Notes under the pieces: model-generated
Told to the model about the DNA's origin: nothing
Databases searched by the model: none
What the model saw: only the letters and a program-made list of their open reading frames with translations
Assembly (NCBI RefSeq): GCF_900099785.1
Contig: NZ_FNDS01000002.1
Location: forward strand, 725,644 to 789,643
Reading direction: 5' to 3'
DNA from: Pseudomonas panipatensis
GTDB taxonomy: Bacteria; Pseudomonadota; Gammaproteobacteria; Pseudomonadales; Pseudomonadaceae
DNA: 64,000 bases
Position numbers and translations under genes: made by a program
In this document: positions 24,902 through 33,610 of the stretch, piece by piece
How the letters are laid out: each line of letters opens with the position of its first letter
Position numbering within the stretch: the first letter of the stretch is position 1

Positions 24902-27900
24902 ATGCACCTGTTGCGCACCCAACCCGGCGGCTTCGTCCCCGACGACGGCATCGCCCACCTGGCCCAGACGCCCGCCGAACTGGTCATCCTCTGCAGCGGC
25001 GACTCGCACCTGGCGCTGCTCGCCGAAGCCGCCCGCGCGCTGCCGGAGGACTACCCGAGCCTGCGCCTGGCCAACCCCATGCAGTTGCAGAACCACGCCT
25101 CGGTGGACCTCTACGTCGATGAGGTGCTGCAACACGCCAAGGTCATCCTGATCTCGGTGCACGGCGGCGTCGGCTACTGGCGCTACGGCATCGAGCAACT
25201 GGTGGCCCTCGGCGAGCGCGGCGCCACGCTGATCCTGGTGCCCGGCGACGACAAGCCCGACCCGGAACTGCAAGCGCTGTGCACGGTCGCGCCAGCGGAT
25301 GCCGAGCGCTTCTGGCAGTACCTGCGCCAGGGCGGCCTGGACAATGCCCGGCAACTGTTCGACAGCCTGGCCACACAATGCCTGGGACGCGCCTACCCCT
25401 GGCGCGAACCGCAGGCGTTGCCGCGCGTGGCGCTCTACCAACCACGCCGAGGCCAAGCCGACCTGGCGCACTGGCGCGCCGCCTGGCAGGCGGACAGCCC
25501 GGTGGCCGCCGTGCTCTTCTACCGCACCCACCTGCAAGCGGCGAACACCGGCTTCATCGACACGTTCTGCGAGCGTCTCCAGGCACAGGGCCTCAACCCG
25601 CTGCCGATCGCCGTGGCCAGCCTCAAGGAAGCCACCTGCCTGGCCGAGGTGGAAGCGCTGCTCGACGCTGCCGACGCCGAGCTGATCATCAACACCACCG
25701 GCTTCGCCCAATCCAACCCGGAGACCCCGCAGGCCCGCCCGTTCCGCCGCGACGTGCCGGTGCTGCAAGCCATCTGCTCGCTGGACAACACCGCGCAATG
25801 GCGCGCCAGCGCCCAGGGCCTGGGCCCGCGCGACCTGGCCATGCACGTGGCGCTGCCGGAACTCGACGGCCGCCTGATCACCCGGCCGATCAGCTTCAAG
25901 GGCCTGGCCTGGCGCAGCGAGCGCAGCCAGAGCGACGTGGTCTGCTACCTGCCGCACCTGCCCGGCATGGACGTCGTCGCGGAACTGGCGCGGCGCTGGA
26001 TTCTGCTGGCGCGCAAGGCCAACGCCGACAAGCGCATCGCCCTGGTGCTGGCCAACTACCCGACCCGCGACGGGCGCATCGGCAACGGCGTCGGCCTGGA
26101 CACCCCGGCGGCGGCGCTGAACATCCTCCGCGCGCTGGAGGCCGAGGGCTATCCGCTGGCCGGTCTGCCGGCGGACGGCACGGCGCTGATCCAGCGCCTG
26201 CTGGGCGGCGTCAGCAACGACCTCGACAACCTCGACCTGCGCCCCTGTGCGCAAAGCCTGGCGCTGGAGCACTACCAGGCCTGCTTCGCCCGCCTGCCCG
26301 AGGCCAACCAGCGCGCCGTGCGCGAACGCTGGGGCGAGCCGGCGCAGGACCCGATGTTCCGCCAGGGGCGGATGATGGTCGCCGGCCTGCGCTTCGGCCT
26401 GACCTTCGTCGGCATCCAGCCGGCGCGCGGCTACCAGCTCGACGCGGCGGCCATCTACCACGACCCGGCGCTGGTCCCGCCGCACGGCTACCTGGCCTTC
26501 TATTTCTGGCTGCGCGAGGCTTTCGGCGCCGACGCGCTGATCCACGTCGGCAAGCACGGCAACCTGGAGTGGCTGCCCGGCAAGGGCGTCGGCCTCTCCG
26601 AGGAGTGCTGGCCGGACGCGATCCTCGGCGCGCTGCCGAACCTCTACCCGTTCATCGTCAACGACCCCGGCGAAGGTGCCCAGGCCAAGCGCCGCAGCCA
26701 GGCGCTGATCATCGACCACCTGATGCCGCCGCTGACCCGCGCCGAGAACTACGGCGCGCTGCGCGACCTCGAACGCCTGGCCGACGAGTACTACGACGCC
26801 AGCCTGTTCGACCCACGGCGCGCCAGCCAACTGCGCGGGGAGATTCTCGACGCGGTGCGCGCCGCCGCGCTGGACCGCGAACTCGGCCTGGCGCTCAACG
26901 ACGACGCCGACAGTTGGCTGCCGCAGCTCGACGCCTACCTCTGCGACCTCAAGGAATCGCAGATCCGCGACGGCCTGCACGTGTTCGGCGAATCGCCGGT
27001 CGCCACGCTGCGCCGCGACACCCTGCTGTCGCTGGTGCGCATTCCGCGCGGCGATGGCCGCGACGGCAACGCCAGCCTGCTGCGCGCCCTCGCCCGCGAC
27101 CTGCAACTGGGCCAGGACCCGCTCGACTGCAACTTCGCCGAGCCCTGGCACGGCCCGCGTCCGACGCTGCTCGCCGAACTCAGCGAAGACCCCTGGCGCA
27201 GCAACGGCGACACCCGCGAGCGCCTGGAACTGCTCGCCCTGCGCCTGATCGACAGCGGCGCCGCGGCGCCCGGACCGGCCAGTGCGGCGGTGCTGCAGCA
27301 GGTCCGCGAGGTGGTGGCGCCGCTGCTCGACCGCTGCGGCGCCAACGAAATCGGCCAGCTACTCGCCGGCCTCAGCGGCCGCTTCGTCCCCGCCGGGCCG
27401 AGCGGCGCGCCTAGCCGCGGGCGCCTCGACGTGCTGCCCACCGGGCGCAACTTCTTCACCGTCGATGTGCGCAACCTGCCGACCCCCACCGCCTGGCGTC
27501 TGGGCTTCCAGTCCGCCAGCCGACTGCTCGAACGCCACCTGCAAGACCACGGCGACCACCTGCGCCAGCTCGGCCTCTCGGTGTGGGGCACGGCGACCAT
27601 GCGCACCGGCGGCGACGACATCGCCCAGGCCCTGGCGCTGCTCGGCGTGCGGCCGGTGTGGCAGGCCGGCAGCCAGCGCGTGGAAGACTTCGAAATCCTC
27701 CCGCTGAGCCTGCTCGACCGCCCACGGGTGGACATCACCCTGCGCGTGTCGGGCTTCTTCCGCGACGCCTTCGCCAACCTCATCCGCCTGTTCGATGCCG
27801 CCGTGCAGGCGGTCGCCGCGCTCGACGAACCGGACGACCTGAACCCCCTGGCCGCACGCGTGCGCACCGACCGCGAACGCCTGCAAGGCGAAGGCCTGGA

Positions 27901-28633
27901 CGCCGACAGCGCGCGCCGACAGGCCGGCTGGCGCATCTTCGGCGCCCAGCCCGGGGCCTATGGCGCCGGGGTGCAGGGGGTCATCGAAGCGCGCCACTGG
28001 GAAAACCGCGCCGACCTCGCCACGGCCTACCTCAACTGGGGGGGCTACGCCTACGGCGCCAGCGACGACGGCACCCCGGCGCGCGAGCGCTTCGCCCAGC
28101 GCCTGGCCGGTCTGCAGGCGGTGCTGCAGAACCAGGACAACCGCGAGCACGACCTCCTCGACGCCAACGACTACTACCAATTCCAGGGCGGCATGCTGGC
28201 CGCCGCCGAGGTGCTGCGAGGGGCACGGCTCGCCAGCTACCACGGCGACCACAGCCAGCCGGACAACCCGCGCATCCGCACCCTCAAGGAAGAACTCGGG
28301 CGCGTCGTCCGCGCCCGCGCGGTCAACCCGAAATGGATCGCCGGGATGAAACGCCACGGCTACAAAGGCGCCTTCGAACTGGCCGCCACCGTCGACTACC
28401 TGTTCGCCTTCGACGCCACCAGCGAACTGGTCGACGACCACCAGTACCAACTGCTCGCCGACGCCTACCTGCTCGACGACGACACCCGCGAATTCATCCG
28501 CCGGCACAACCCCGACGCCCTGCGCGACATCGCCGAACGCCTGGTGGAAGCGCAACAGCGCGGCCTCTGGGAAGAACCGGGCGAATACCGCGACGCCCTG
28601 GAAGACCTGCTGCTGGACAGCGAGGAAACCTAG
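24902..28633 (+). CDS. cobN: Cobaltochelatase large subunit CobN
   Basis: Subunit of 1243 residues that binds hydrogenobyrinic acid a,c-diamide and inserts cobalt with ATP hydrolysed by its AAA partner. It shows the CobN/BchH family course: GKHGNLEWLPGKG in the middle, DLRERLE-type helices replaced here by GDTRERLELLA, LPTGRNFFTVD and NPKWIAGMKRHGYKGAFE near the C-terminus. The chelatase partners are probably the ChlI/ChlD-like products at 30724-32390 rather than CobS/CobT. Starts ATG 24902. Confidence 0.95.
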   Translation: MHLLRTQPGGFVPDDGIAHLAQTPAELVILCSGDSHLALLAEAARALPEDYPSLRLANPMQLQNHASVDLYVDEVLQHAKVILISVHGGVGYWRYGIEQLVALGERGATLILVPGDDKPDPELQALCTVAPADAERFWQYLRQGGLDNARQLFDSLATQCLGRAYPWREPQALPRVALYQPRRGQADLAHWRAAWQADSPVAAVLFYRTHLQAANTGFIDTFCERLQAQGLNPLPIAVASLKEATCLAEVEALLDAADAELIINTTGFAQSNPETPQARPFRRDVPVLQAICSLDNTAQWRASAQGLGPRDLAMHVALPELDGRLITRPISFKGLAWRSERSQSDVVCYLPHLPGMDVVAELARRWILLARKANADKRIALVLANYPTRDGRIGNGVGLDTPAAALNILRALEAEGYPLAGLPADGTALIQRLLGGVSNDLDNLDLRPCAQSLALEHYQACFARLPEANQRAVRERWGEPAQDPMFRQGRMMVAGLRFGLTFVGIQPARGYQLDAAAIYHDPALVPPHGYLAFYFWLREAFGADALIHVGKHGNLEWLPGKGVGLSEECWPDAILGALPNLYPFIVNDPGEGAQAKRRSQALIIDHLMPPLTRAENYGALRDLERLADEYYDASLFDPRRASQLRGEILDAVRAAALDRELGLALNDDADSWLPQLDAYLCDLKESQIRDGLHVFGESPVATLRRDTLLSLVRIPRGDGRDGNASLLRALARDLQLGQDPLDCNFAEPWHGPRPTLLAELSEDPWRSNGDTRERLELLALRLIDSGAAAPGPASAAVLQQVREVVAPLLDRCGANEIGQLLAGLSGRFVPAGPSGAPSRGRLDVLPTGRNFFTVDVRNLPTPTAWRLGFQSASRLLERHLQDHGDHLRQLGLSVWGTATMRTGGDDIAQALALLGVRPVWQAGSQRVEDFEILPLSLLDRPRVDITLRVSGFFRDAFANLIRLFDAAVQAVAALDEPDDLNPLAARVRTDRERLQGEGLDADSARRQAGWRIFGAQPGAYGAGVQGVIEARHWENRADLATAYLNWGGYAYGASDDGTPARERFAQRLAGLQAVLQNQDNREHDLLDANDYYQFQGGMLAAAEVLRGARLASYHGDHSQPDNPRIRTLKEELGRVVRARAVNPKWIAGMKRHGYKGAFELAATVDYLFAFDATSELVDDHQYQLLADAYLLDDDTREFIRRHNPDALRDIAERLVEAQQRGLWEEPGEYRDALEDLLLDSEET

Positions 28634-28666
28634 GCCGGGTCGAGCGCGGCGAAAGCCCGGGCCAAA

Positions 28667-28700
28667 CGATGGGTATCGCTGCGCTCAACACCATCCTACG
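28667..28700 (-). repeat. Dispersed repeat, inverted relative to 24800
   Basis: The reverse complement of this stretch matches the copy at 24799-24832 at about 31 of 34 positions, so cobN is flanked by oppositely oriented copies of the same repeat. Confidence 0.6.
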
Positions 28701-28713
28701 CGGCGTTACCTCC

Positions 28714-29052
28714 CCAACCGCTCGCCCGTAGGATGGGTTGAGCCCGCGAAACCCATGCGGCCCGCGGCCCGCGCACCAACCACGGCGATGGATATCGCGG
28801 CGTTACCCACCCAACCGCTCGCCCGCAGGATGGGTTGAGCCCGCGAAACCCATGCGGCCCGCGGCCCGCGCACAAACCACGGCGATGGATATCGCGGCGT
28901 TACCCCACCCAACCGCTCGCCCGTAGGATGGGTTGAGCCTGCGAAACCCATGCGGCCCGAGGCCCGCGCACCAACCACGGCGATGGATATCGCGGCGTTA
29001 CCCACCCAACCGCTCGCCCGTAGGATGGGTTGAGCCCGCGAAACCCATGCGG
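28714..29052. repeat. Tandem array of a 97-98 bp repeat (3.5 copies)
   Basis: Copies begin at 28714, 28811, 28909 and 29006 (CCAACCGCTCGCCCGTAGGA). Each unit holds GGATGGGTTGAGCCCGCGAA followed by ACCCATGCGG, whose ATGGGTT/AACCCAT arms can pair. Copies differ at only a few positions, indicating recent amplification. The array sits between converging cobN and aroF and may end transcription from both sides. No protein seen. Confidence 0.85.
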
Positions 29053-29067
29053 TCTGCCGCGCAGGGT

Positions 29068-30165
29068 TCAGCCCCGGCGCAGGCGTTGCGCCGCGTCCAG
29101 CAGCAGCGCCTGGGTGGCGTTCCAGCCCAGGCAGCCGTCGGTGATCGACACGCCGTAGCGCAGCTCGCCCTTGAGCGGCTGGCAACCATCGAACAGGTGG
29201 CTTTCGAGCATCACCCCGCGCAGCGAGCGGTCGCCGCCCAGGCGCTGGTCGAGCACGCTGGCCAGCACCGCCGGCTGGCGCAGCGGGTCCTTGCTGCTGT
29301 TGGCGTGGCTGCAATCGACCATGATCCGCGCCGGGATGCCCTGTTTCTCCAGCCCTTCGCGGGCGGCGCGCACGCTGGCCACGTCGTAGTTGGGGCCGTC
29401 GTGGCCGCCACGCAGCACCAGGTGGGTATCCGGGTTGCCGAGGGTCTGCACCAGCGCCGGCCGGCCCTGCGCGTCGATGCCGAAATGCTGGTGCGGGTGC
29501 GCCGCCGAGCGCATCGCATCGCACGCGATGCCGAGGCTGCCATCGGTGCCGTTCTTGAAGCCCACCGGCAGCGCCAGGCCGCTGACCATTTCGCGGTGGA
29601 CCTGCGACTCGCTGGTACGCGCGCCGATCGCCGCCCAGCCCAGCAGGTCGTCGAAGTAGCCGGCGGCCAGCGGTTGCAGCAGCTCGGTGGCGATCGGCAG
29701 GCCGCGCTCGATCATCTGCAGCATCAGCCGACGCGACAGCGCCAGGCCGCCAGCCATGTCGCCGCTGCCATCCAACTGCGGGTCGTAGACCAGCCCCTTC
29801 CAGCCGATGGTGGTGCGCGGCTTCTCGACGTAGGCGCGCATCACCAGCAGCAACTGATCGCTCACCTGCGGCGCCAGCGCGGCCAACTGGTCGGCGTATT
29901 CGAGGGCGGAAAGCGGATCGTGGATGGAACAGGGACCGACCACCACCAGCAGGCGCGGGTCGTGGCCATCGAGCACGGCGCGGATGGCCTGGCGGTCACG
30001 CTGCACGCGCTCGGCCAGGGTGGCGGACAGCGGCAGGTGCTGGCGCAGTTCGGCGGGGCTTGGCAACGGCCGTTCATGGCGGCGGGCGGAGGGGCGCTGC
30101 AGTTCGAGGACATCGGCGGACTGCGGCAGGTCGTGGCGGATCAGGGCGGAAACGGAAGAATTCAT
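29068..30165 (-). CDS. 3-deoxy-7-phosphoheptulonate (DAHP) synthase, class I
   Basis: First enzyme of the shikimate pathway, joining PEP and erythrose-4-phosphate; 365 residues. Class I AroFGH features: VVGPCSIHD, RAYVEKPRTTIGWKG, GFKNGTDG, VDCSHANSSK and the C-terminal YGVSITDGCLGW. Which aromatic amino acid inhibits it cannot be read with certainty, so no letter is given. ATG 30165 has AGGA 8 nt upstream; an ATG at 30174 has no spacing for an RBS. Preceded by two aromatic-rich leader ORFs and an attenuator. Confidence 0.9.
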   Translation of the reverse strand: MNSSVSALIRHDLPQSADVLELQRPSARRHERPLPSPAELRQHLPLSATLAERVQRDRQAIRAVLDGHDPRLLVVVGPCSIHDPLSALEYADQLAALAPQVSDQLLLVMRAYVEKPRTTIGWKGLVYDPQLDGSGDMAGGLALSRRLMLQMIERGLPIATELLQPLAAGYFDDLLGWAAIGARTSESQVHREMVSGLALPVGFKNGTDGSLGIACDAMRSAAHPHQHFGIDAQGRPALVQTLGNPDTHLVLRGGHDGPNYDVASVRAAREGLEKQGIPARIMVDCSHANSSKDPLRQPAVLASVLDQRLGGDRSLRGVMLESHLFDGCQPLKGELRYGVSITDGCLGWNATQALLLDAAQRLRRG

Positions 30166-30210
30166 GGCTGGCATCCTTGGCCGGCGCGGCTCAGGACCGC
30201 GCGCGGCGCG

Positions 30211-30315
30211 CTATCTGGGTGTTCGATTCGATGGAGTTCGGGTGGCGGCGACAGCGCGGCTAAATCGCCAGTCAGCGTTGCGGTAATAACGGTAATAGGT
30301 GGAGTAAGCGGTCAT
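30211..30315 (-). CDS. Second aromatic-rich leader peptide (34 residues)
   Basis: ATG 30315 with GAGG 8 nt upstream; the sequence begins MTAYSTYYRYYRNADWRF. It has five Tyr in eleven residues plus Trp and Phe, so its translation should report on charged tRNA-Tyr. It lies between the terminator at 30364-30393 and the DAHP synthase gene. A GCGCGG/CCGCGC hairpin just downstream lies close to the synthase RBS. No ordinary protein function is expected. Confidence 0.65.
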   Translation of the reverse strand: MTAYSTYYRYYRNADWRFSRAVAATRTPSNRTPR

Positions 30316-30363
30316 GTTTCGATCCTCGGTTGAACGGTTTGGCCTTGTGAGCCGGAAAACAAA

Positions 30364-30393
30364 AAACCCCGGTCGGGTTGCCGACCGGGGTTT
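30364..30393 (-). terminator. Attenuator terminator in the DAHP synthase leader
   Basis: On the minus strand AAACCCCGGTCGG-CAAC-CCGACCGGGGTTT followed by more T residues (TTTTTTGTTTT overall). It is 50 nt after the stop of leader peptide 1 and before leader 2 and the synthase gene, as expected of a transcription attenuator. Confidence 0.85.
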
Positions 30394-30443
30394 CGTGAAT
30401 CTGTCTAGTTGGCGACCCTGCTTGCTAGGGCGCCTGTGGGGTA

Positions 30444-30578
30444 TCAGGCGCGCCTGTGGCTAAACCAATACCCATAAAAGAAATAACCGGCCGCCGCGAC
30501 CAGCACCTGCGCGCGAGCGACCACGGCGCCGGAGGCAGCGAGGCGAGCGAGGGACGGCTGGGAAAGGCTGGACGACAT
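30444..30578 (-). CDS. First aromatic-rich leader peptide (44 residues)
   Basis: ATG 30578 with GGAG 6 nt upstream. The peptide ends GYFFYGYWFSHRRA, with seven aromatic residues (3 Tyr, 3 Phe, 1 Trp) in an eight-residue run including one Gly. A GGCG-CCCT/AGGG-CGCC-type hairpin (30412-30435) lies between its stop and the terminator at 30364-30393. This is the layout of a ribosome-mediated attenuator sensing Phe/Tyr/Trp. Confidence 0.7.
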   Translation of the reverse strand: MSSSLSQPSLARLAASGAVVARAQVLVAAAGYFFYGYWFSHRRA

Positions 30579-30723
30579 GGTCATCTCCGTTGCGATGCCG
30601 GCCAACTTACTGCATCGCCGACGGCCTTTCAATCATCCTTTCCGCCAAGCGCCGCCGCCACGGTCGCCGCGGCCGCCCGGCTTCGCTACCATTCGCCCCT
30701 CTCCATGCCGCAGGTAACGCCCC

Positions 30724-31725
30724 ATGCTCCCGCCCTTCCCCCTCGCCGCCGTGGTCGCCGCCGATGAGCTGAAACTGGCGCTGTGCCTGGCCGCCATCGA
30801 CCCGGCCATCGGCGGGGTGTTGATCGAGGGGCCGCGCGGCATGGCCAAGTCGACCCTGGCCCGCGGCGTCGCCGACCTGCTCGACGGCGGGCGCTTCGTC
30901 ACCCTGCCGCTGGGCGCCAGCGAGGAGCGCATCGTCGGCAGCCTCGACCTCGACGCCGCCCTCGGCCAAGGCCGCGCGCAGTTCTCCCCGGGCATCCTGG
31001 CCAACGCCCATGGCGGCGTGCTCTACGTCGACGAAGTGAACCTGCTGCCCGACCACCTGGTGGACCTGCTGCTCGACGTCGCCGCCAGCGGCGTGAACGT
31101 CGTCGAGCGCGACGGCCTGTCGCACAGCCACCCGGCGCGCTTCGTGCTGATCGGCACCATGAACCCCGAGGAAGGCGAACTGCGCCCGCAGTTGCTCGAC
31201 CGCTTCGGCCTCAAGGTGGAACTCGGCGGCGCCCCCGAACCCAGGGCGCGCGCCGAGATCGTCCGCCGCCGCCTGGCCTTCGACGCCGAGCCGCAGGCCT
31301 TCCTCGCCCGCTGGCAAGGCGAACAGCAAGCCCTGCGCCAGCGCTGCCAGCAGGCGCGCCAGCGACTGCCGGCGATTGCGCTGGACGACGCCGCCCTCGA
31401 CGCCATCGCCGAACGCTGCTTCGCCGCCGCCGTGGACGGCCTGCGCGCCGACCTGGTGTGGCTGCGGGGCGCCCGCGCGCACGCCGCCTGGCGCGGCGCC
31501 GAACGCATCGGCGCGGAAGACATCGCCGCCCTGGAACCCTTCGTCCTCGCCCATCGCCGGCGCCAGCCCGGCGAAGCGCCCGACGCCTCGCAGGCCACCC
31601 AGCCCCCCGCTGCCGCGCCCGAGCAGGCGCCCGCCCAGGGCCAAGGCCAGTGGGGCGAACTGCCGGCCCAGCCAATGCCCATGGGCGCGCCCCACGCGCT
31701 GCCGGGCTGGCCAAAAAAGCCCTGA
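30724..31725 (+). CDS. Magnesium-chelatase-like AAA ATPase subunit I (ChlI/BchI type)
   Basis: AAA+ ATPase of 333 residues expected to power cobalt insertion with CobN. Walker A is GPRGMAKST (about 38-46), Walker B is [10 protein letters not shown], sensor/arginine-finger region [20 protein letters not shown]. The C-terminal 40 residues are Pro/Gln/Ala-rich ([20 protein letters not shown]), a linker like that in ChlD. Its stop overlaps the downstream VWA gene. In Pseudomonas such genes replace cobS/cobT. Confidence 0.88.
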   Translation: MLPPFPLAAVVAADELKLALCLAAIDPAIGGVLIEGPRGMAKSTLARGVADLLDGGRFVTLPLGASEERIVGSLDLDAALGQGRAQFSPGILANAHGGVLYVDEVNLLPDHLVDLLLDVAASGVNVVERDGLSHSHPARFVLIGTMNPEEGELRPQLLDRFGLKVELGGAPEPRARAEIVRRRLAFDAEPQAFLARWQGEQQALRQRCQQARQRLPAIALDDAALDAIAERCFAAAVDGLRADLVWLRGARAHAAWRGAERIGAEDIAALEPFVLAHRRRQPGEAPDASQATQPPAAAPEQAPAQGQGQWGELPAQPMPMGAPHALPGWPKKP

Positions 31726-32390
31726 GCATCCGCCCGCGCCCGGCCCCAGGCGCGGATGCCACCCCCACACCCGGCCAGTCAGCCGGCGGCCGCAGCGGCG
31801 CCCGCCGCGACGGCGCGCAGGCGCGTATCGACTGGCCGGCGACCCTGTTGCGCGGCCGCCCGACGCAGCGCGAGCACCTGCTGCTGCGCGCCCGCAGCGC
31901 CCGCCCCCAGGAACTCTGGCTGGTGATCGTCGACGCCTCCGCCAGCACCCGCCGCCACGGCGCCCTGAGCCGCGCCAAGGGCCTGCTCGGCCAACTCTTC
32001 GAACAGGCCTACCGGCAGCGCGCGCGCCTCGCCGTGCTGCACGCCGGCGGCCAGCAGGCGCGCTGGCTATGGCAGGGGCAGAAAGCCTCGGCCGAACTGC
32101 GTGCCTGGCTGCAACAGCTCGGCGCCGGCGGCGGCACCCCGCTGCCCGACGCCCTGCGCCAGGCCGCCGACTGGCTGGCGCGCCGCCAGCGGCAGAAACC
32201 CGGCGAACGCCAGCGCCTGCTGATCCTCACCGACGGCCGCCTGCGCGCCTGGCCCACCCTGGCGCCACTGCCCTGCCCGGCGCTGCTGGTGGATATCGAA
32301 AGCGGCCCGGTGCGCCTGGGACGCGGGCGGCAACTGGCGGCCGAGCTGGGCGCGGAGTACCAGCCCATCGAGGCGCTGGCGTGCCGCTAG
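31650..32390 (+). CDS. VWA-domain partner of the chelatase ATPase (ChlD-like)
   Basis: Protein with a von Willebrand A domain. MIDAS residues are visible: DASAS in [10 protein letters not shown], the Thr of GGTPLPDAL and the Asp of LTDGR. It would be the D-type subunit linking the ATPase to CobN. The start is uncertain: no ATG precedes the domain. GTG 31650 lies inside the upstream gene; CTG 31722 overlaps its TGA (CTGA) and would give a protein beginning at SIRPRPAP. The end at 32390 is secure. Confidence 0.75.
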   Translation: MGRTAGPANAHGRAPRAAGLAKKALSIRPRPAPGADATPTPGQSAGGRSGARRDGAQARIDWPATLLRGRPTQREHLLLRARSARPQELWLVIVDASASTRRHGALSRAKGLLGQLFEQAYRQRARLAVLHAGGQQARWLWQGQKASAELRAWLQQLGAGGGTPLPDALRQAADWLARRQRQKPGERQRLLILTDGRLRAWPTLAPLPCPALLVDIESGPVRLGRGRQLAAELGAEYQPIEALACR

Positions 32391-32461
32391 GCAGCGCCGT
32401 CCGAGCATTCACTCAGGAACATCGGACCAATGCCTCGCGCCGTCAGTGGACGGCGGATTTC

Positions 32462-32495
32462 TTGACAGACACACTGGTGGCACCAAAACTATACG
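32462..32495 (+). promoter_or_regulatory. Weak promoter candidate for higBA
   Basis: TTGACA at 32462-32467 and TATACG at 32490-32495 precede the toxin gene by about 20-50 nt. The spacing of 22 nt is too long for a standard sigma-70 promoter, so only one element may be used. Confidence 0.3.
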
Positions 32496-32513
32496 CAATT
32501 CGCGCACGCAAAA

Positions 32514-32858
32514 ATGCATGCTCTCTTCATCGAACTCACCCCGTTCGAGCGCAACCGCAAGCAGTACCTGGACGACGACGCCTTCAGAGCCCTCCAGCGC
32601 ATCCTGTTGGAAAACCCTGAAGCCGGTGCCGTCATCGCCAACACGGGTGGCCTGCGCAAGATTCGCTTCGCCGACCCGCGACGCGGCAAAGGCAAGCGCG
32701 GTGGCCTGCGCGTCATCTACTACTACTGGCACAGGGGCGCGCAATGCTGGCTCTTCACCCTGTACGACAAGGACGAACTGGACGACCTCAGTGACGAGCA
32801 GCGCCGGCGCCTGAAAGCCCTGCTCGACGCCGAAATCAACGCGAGAGAAACCCCATGA
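32514..32858 (+). CDS. higB: RelE/HigB-type toxin
   Basis: Toxin of 114 residues in the RelE/ParE superfamily, likely a ribosome-dependent mRNA interferase. Features: LIENPEAG-like helix (LENPEAGAVIANTGGLRKIRF), RGKGKRGGLRVIYYYW and LFTLYDKDE, the HigB/RelE core strands. The toxin-first order with the antitoxin overlapping by 4 nt (ATGA) is the HigBA arrangement. The pair sits between two cobalamin blocks and is probably acquired. Confidence 0.85.
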   Translation: MHALFIELTPFERNRKQYLDDDAFRALQRILLENPEAGAVIANTGGLRKIRFADPRRGKGKRGGLRVIYYYWHRGAQCWLFTLYDKDELDDLSDEQRRRLKALLDAEINARETP

Positions 32859-33172
32859 CCAAGCGCGATATCTTTGCGGAGCTGCTCGAAGGCTTCGACG
32901 ACCTGGCGGCCCAGCGGCAAGGCAAGCGAACCCTGCGCGAACACCCGGCCGAGCTGCCGCCGCTGGTCCCGGCCAGCGCCGAGGAAATCGTCGCCGTGCG
33001 CAAGAAGCTCAACATGTCGCAGCCGGTGTTCGCCCGAGTGCTGCACACCAAACCGGCGACCCTGAAGAACTGGGAACAGAGCCGGTCCACACCGAATGAC
33101 CAGGCGACCGTGCTGATCCGCCTGCTCGACAAGCACCCGGAAACCCTCCAACTGCTCGCCGAATTGGCCTGA
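32855..33172 (+). CDS. higA: HigA-type antitoxin (Xre family)
   Basis: DNA-binding antitoxin of 105 residues. The helix-turn-helix is in VRKKLNMSQPVFARVLHTKP with the recognition part ATLKNWEQSRSTP, as in HigA/NadS antitoxins. It neutralises the toxin and represses the operon. Start codon overlaps the toxin stop. Confidence 0.85.
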   Translation: MTKRDIFAELLEGFDDLAAQRQGKRTLREHPAELPPLVPASAEEIVAVRKKLNMSQPVFARVLHTKPATLKNWEQSRSTPNDQATVLIRLLDKHPETLQLLAELA

Positions 33173-33372
33173 GCGCCGCCACCCGGCGCGGGGCGGCGGG
33201 ATCGGTGCGCGTGTGCCGATGGGCATCGCGCGACGCGCACACCCCATCCGACGGATCGGGATGGCGGATAACGCGTTGCGTTATTCGTACGCGTTCCTCC
33301 GACCGTTCCGCTTGCCCGGCCCTATCGACCTGCCTATCCTGCGCCGGTCACGGTCAATCCCGTGGCCGGGTT

Positions 33373-33601
33373 TAGCGACCCGAACCAATAGGCGCGATTG
33401 CGCCAAACCGGTGCATGCGAAAGCGACGTTCGTTTTTGCAGGCCCCCGCACGCATGCAGTTTTACTGCAATGCTCTATGGCAGGTCGTGCGGGGAGACCT
33501 TCGGGTCTGCCGGGTCCTATTGGCCGGTTCGCTAACCCCGCACGATCTGCCGCCCTTCGAATAGCGACGGTGGGTGGCAGCTCTCTATAGCGACCAATAG
33601 G
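33373..33601 (+). ncRNA. Structured leader of the Bro-N gene with two sets of competing pairings
   Basis: The element TAGCGA...CCAATAGG occurs on the plus strand at 33373-33392 and 33588-33601 (the last overlaps the RBS of the next gene), and its complement CCTATTGGCCGGTTCGCTA is at 33516-33534. Separately, CCCCGCACG is at 33444-33452 and 33536-33544, with its complement CGTGCGGGG at 33486-33494. A GGTCT/AGACC hairpin with a TTCG loop (33495-33508) and a TGCAGT/ACTGCA hairpin lie inside. No ORF of note in 33173-33610. Candidate cis-regulatory RNA; DNA-level repeats are the alternative. Confidence 0.5.
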
Positions 33602-33610
33602 AGCCTCACC

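Noticed and set aside
23429..27151. Very long open frame on the minus strand opposite cobW and cobN
   Set aside because: It mirrors the codon periodicity of cobW/cobN in GC-rich DNA; the translation is His/Val/Gly-rich with no family motif.
28714..29052. Possible CRISPR array
   Set aside because: The whole 97-bp unit repeats; there are no unique spacers of regular size and no cas genes.
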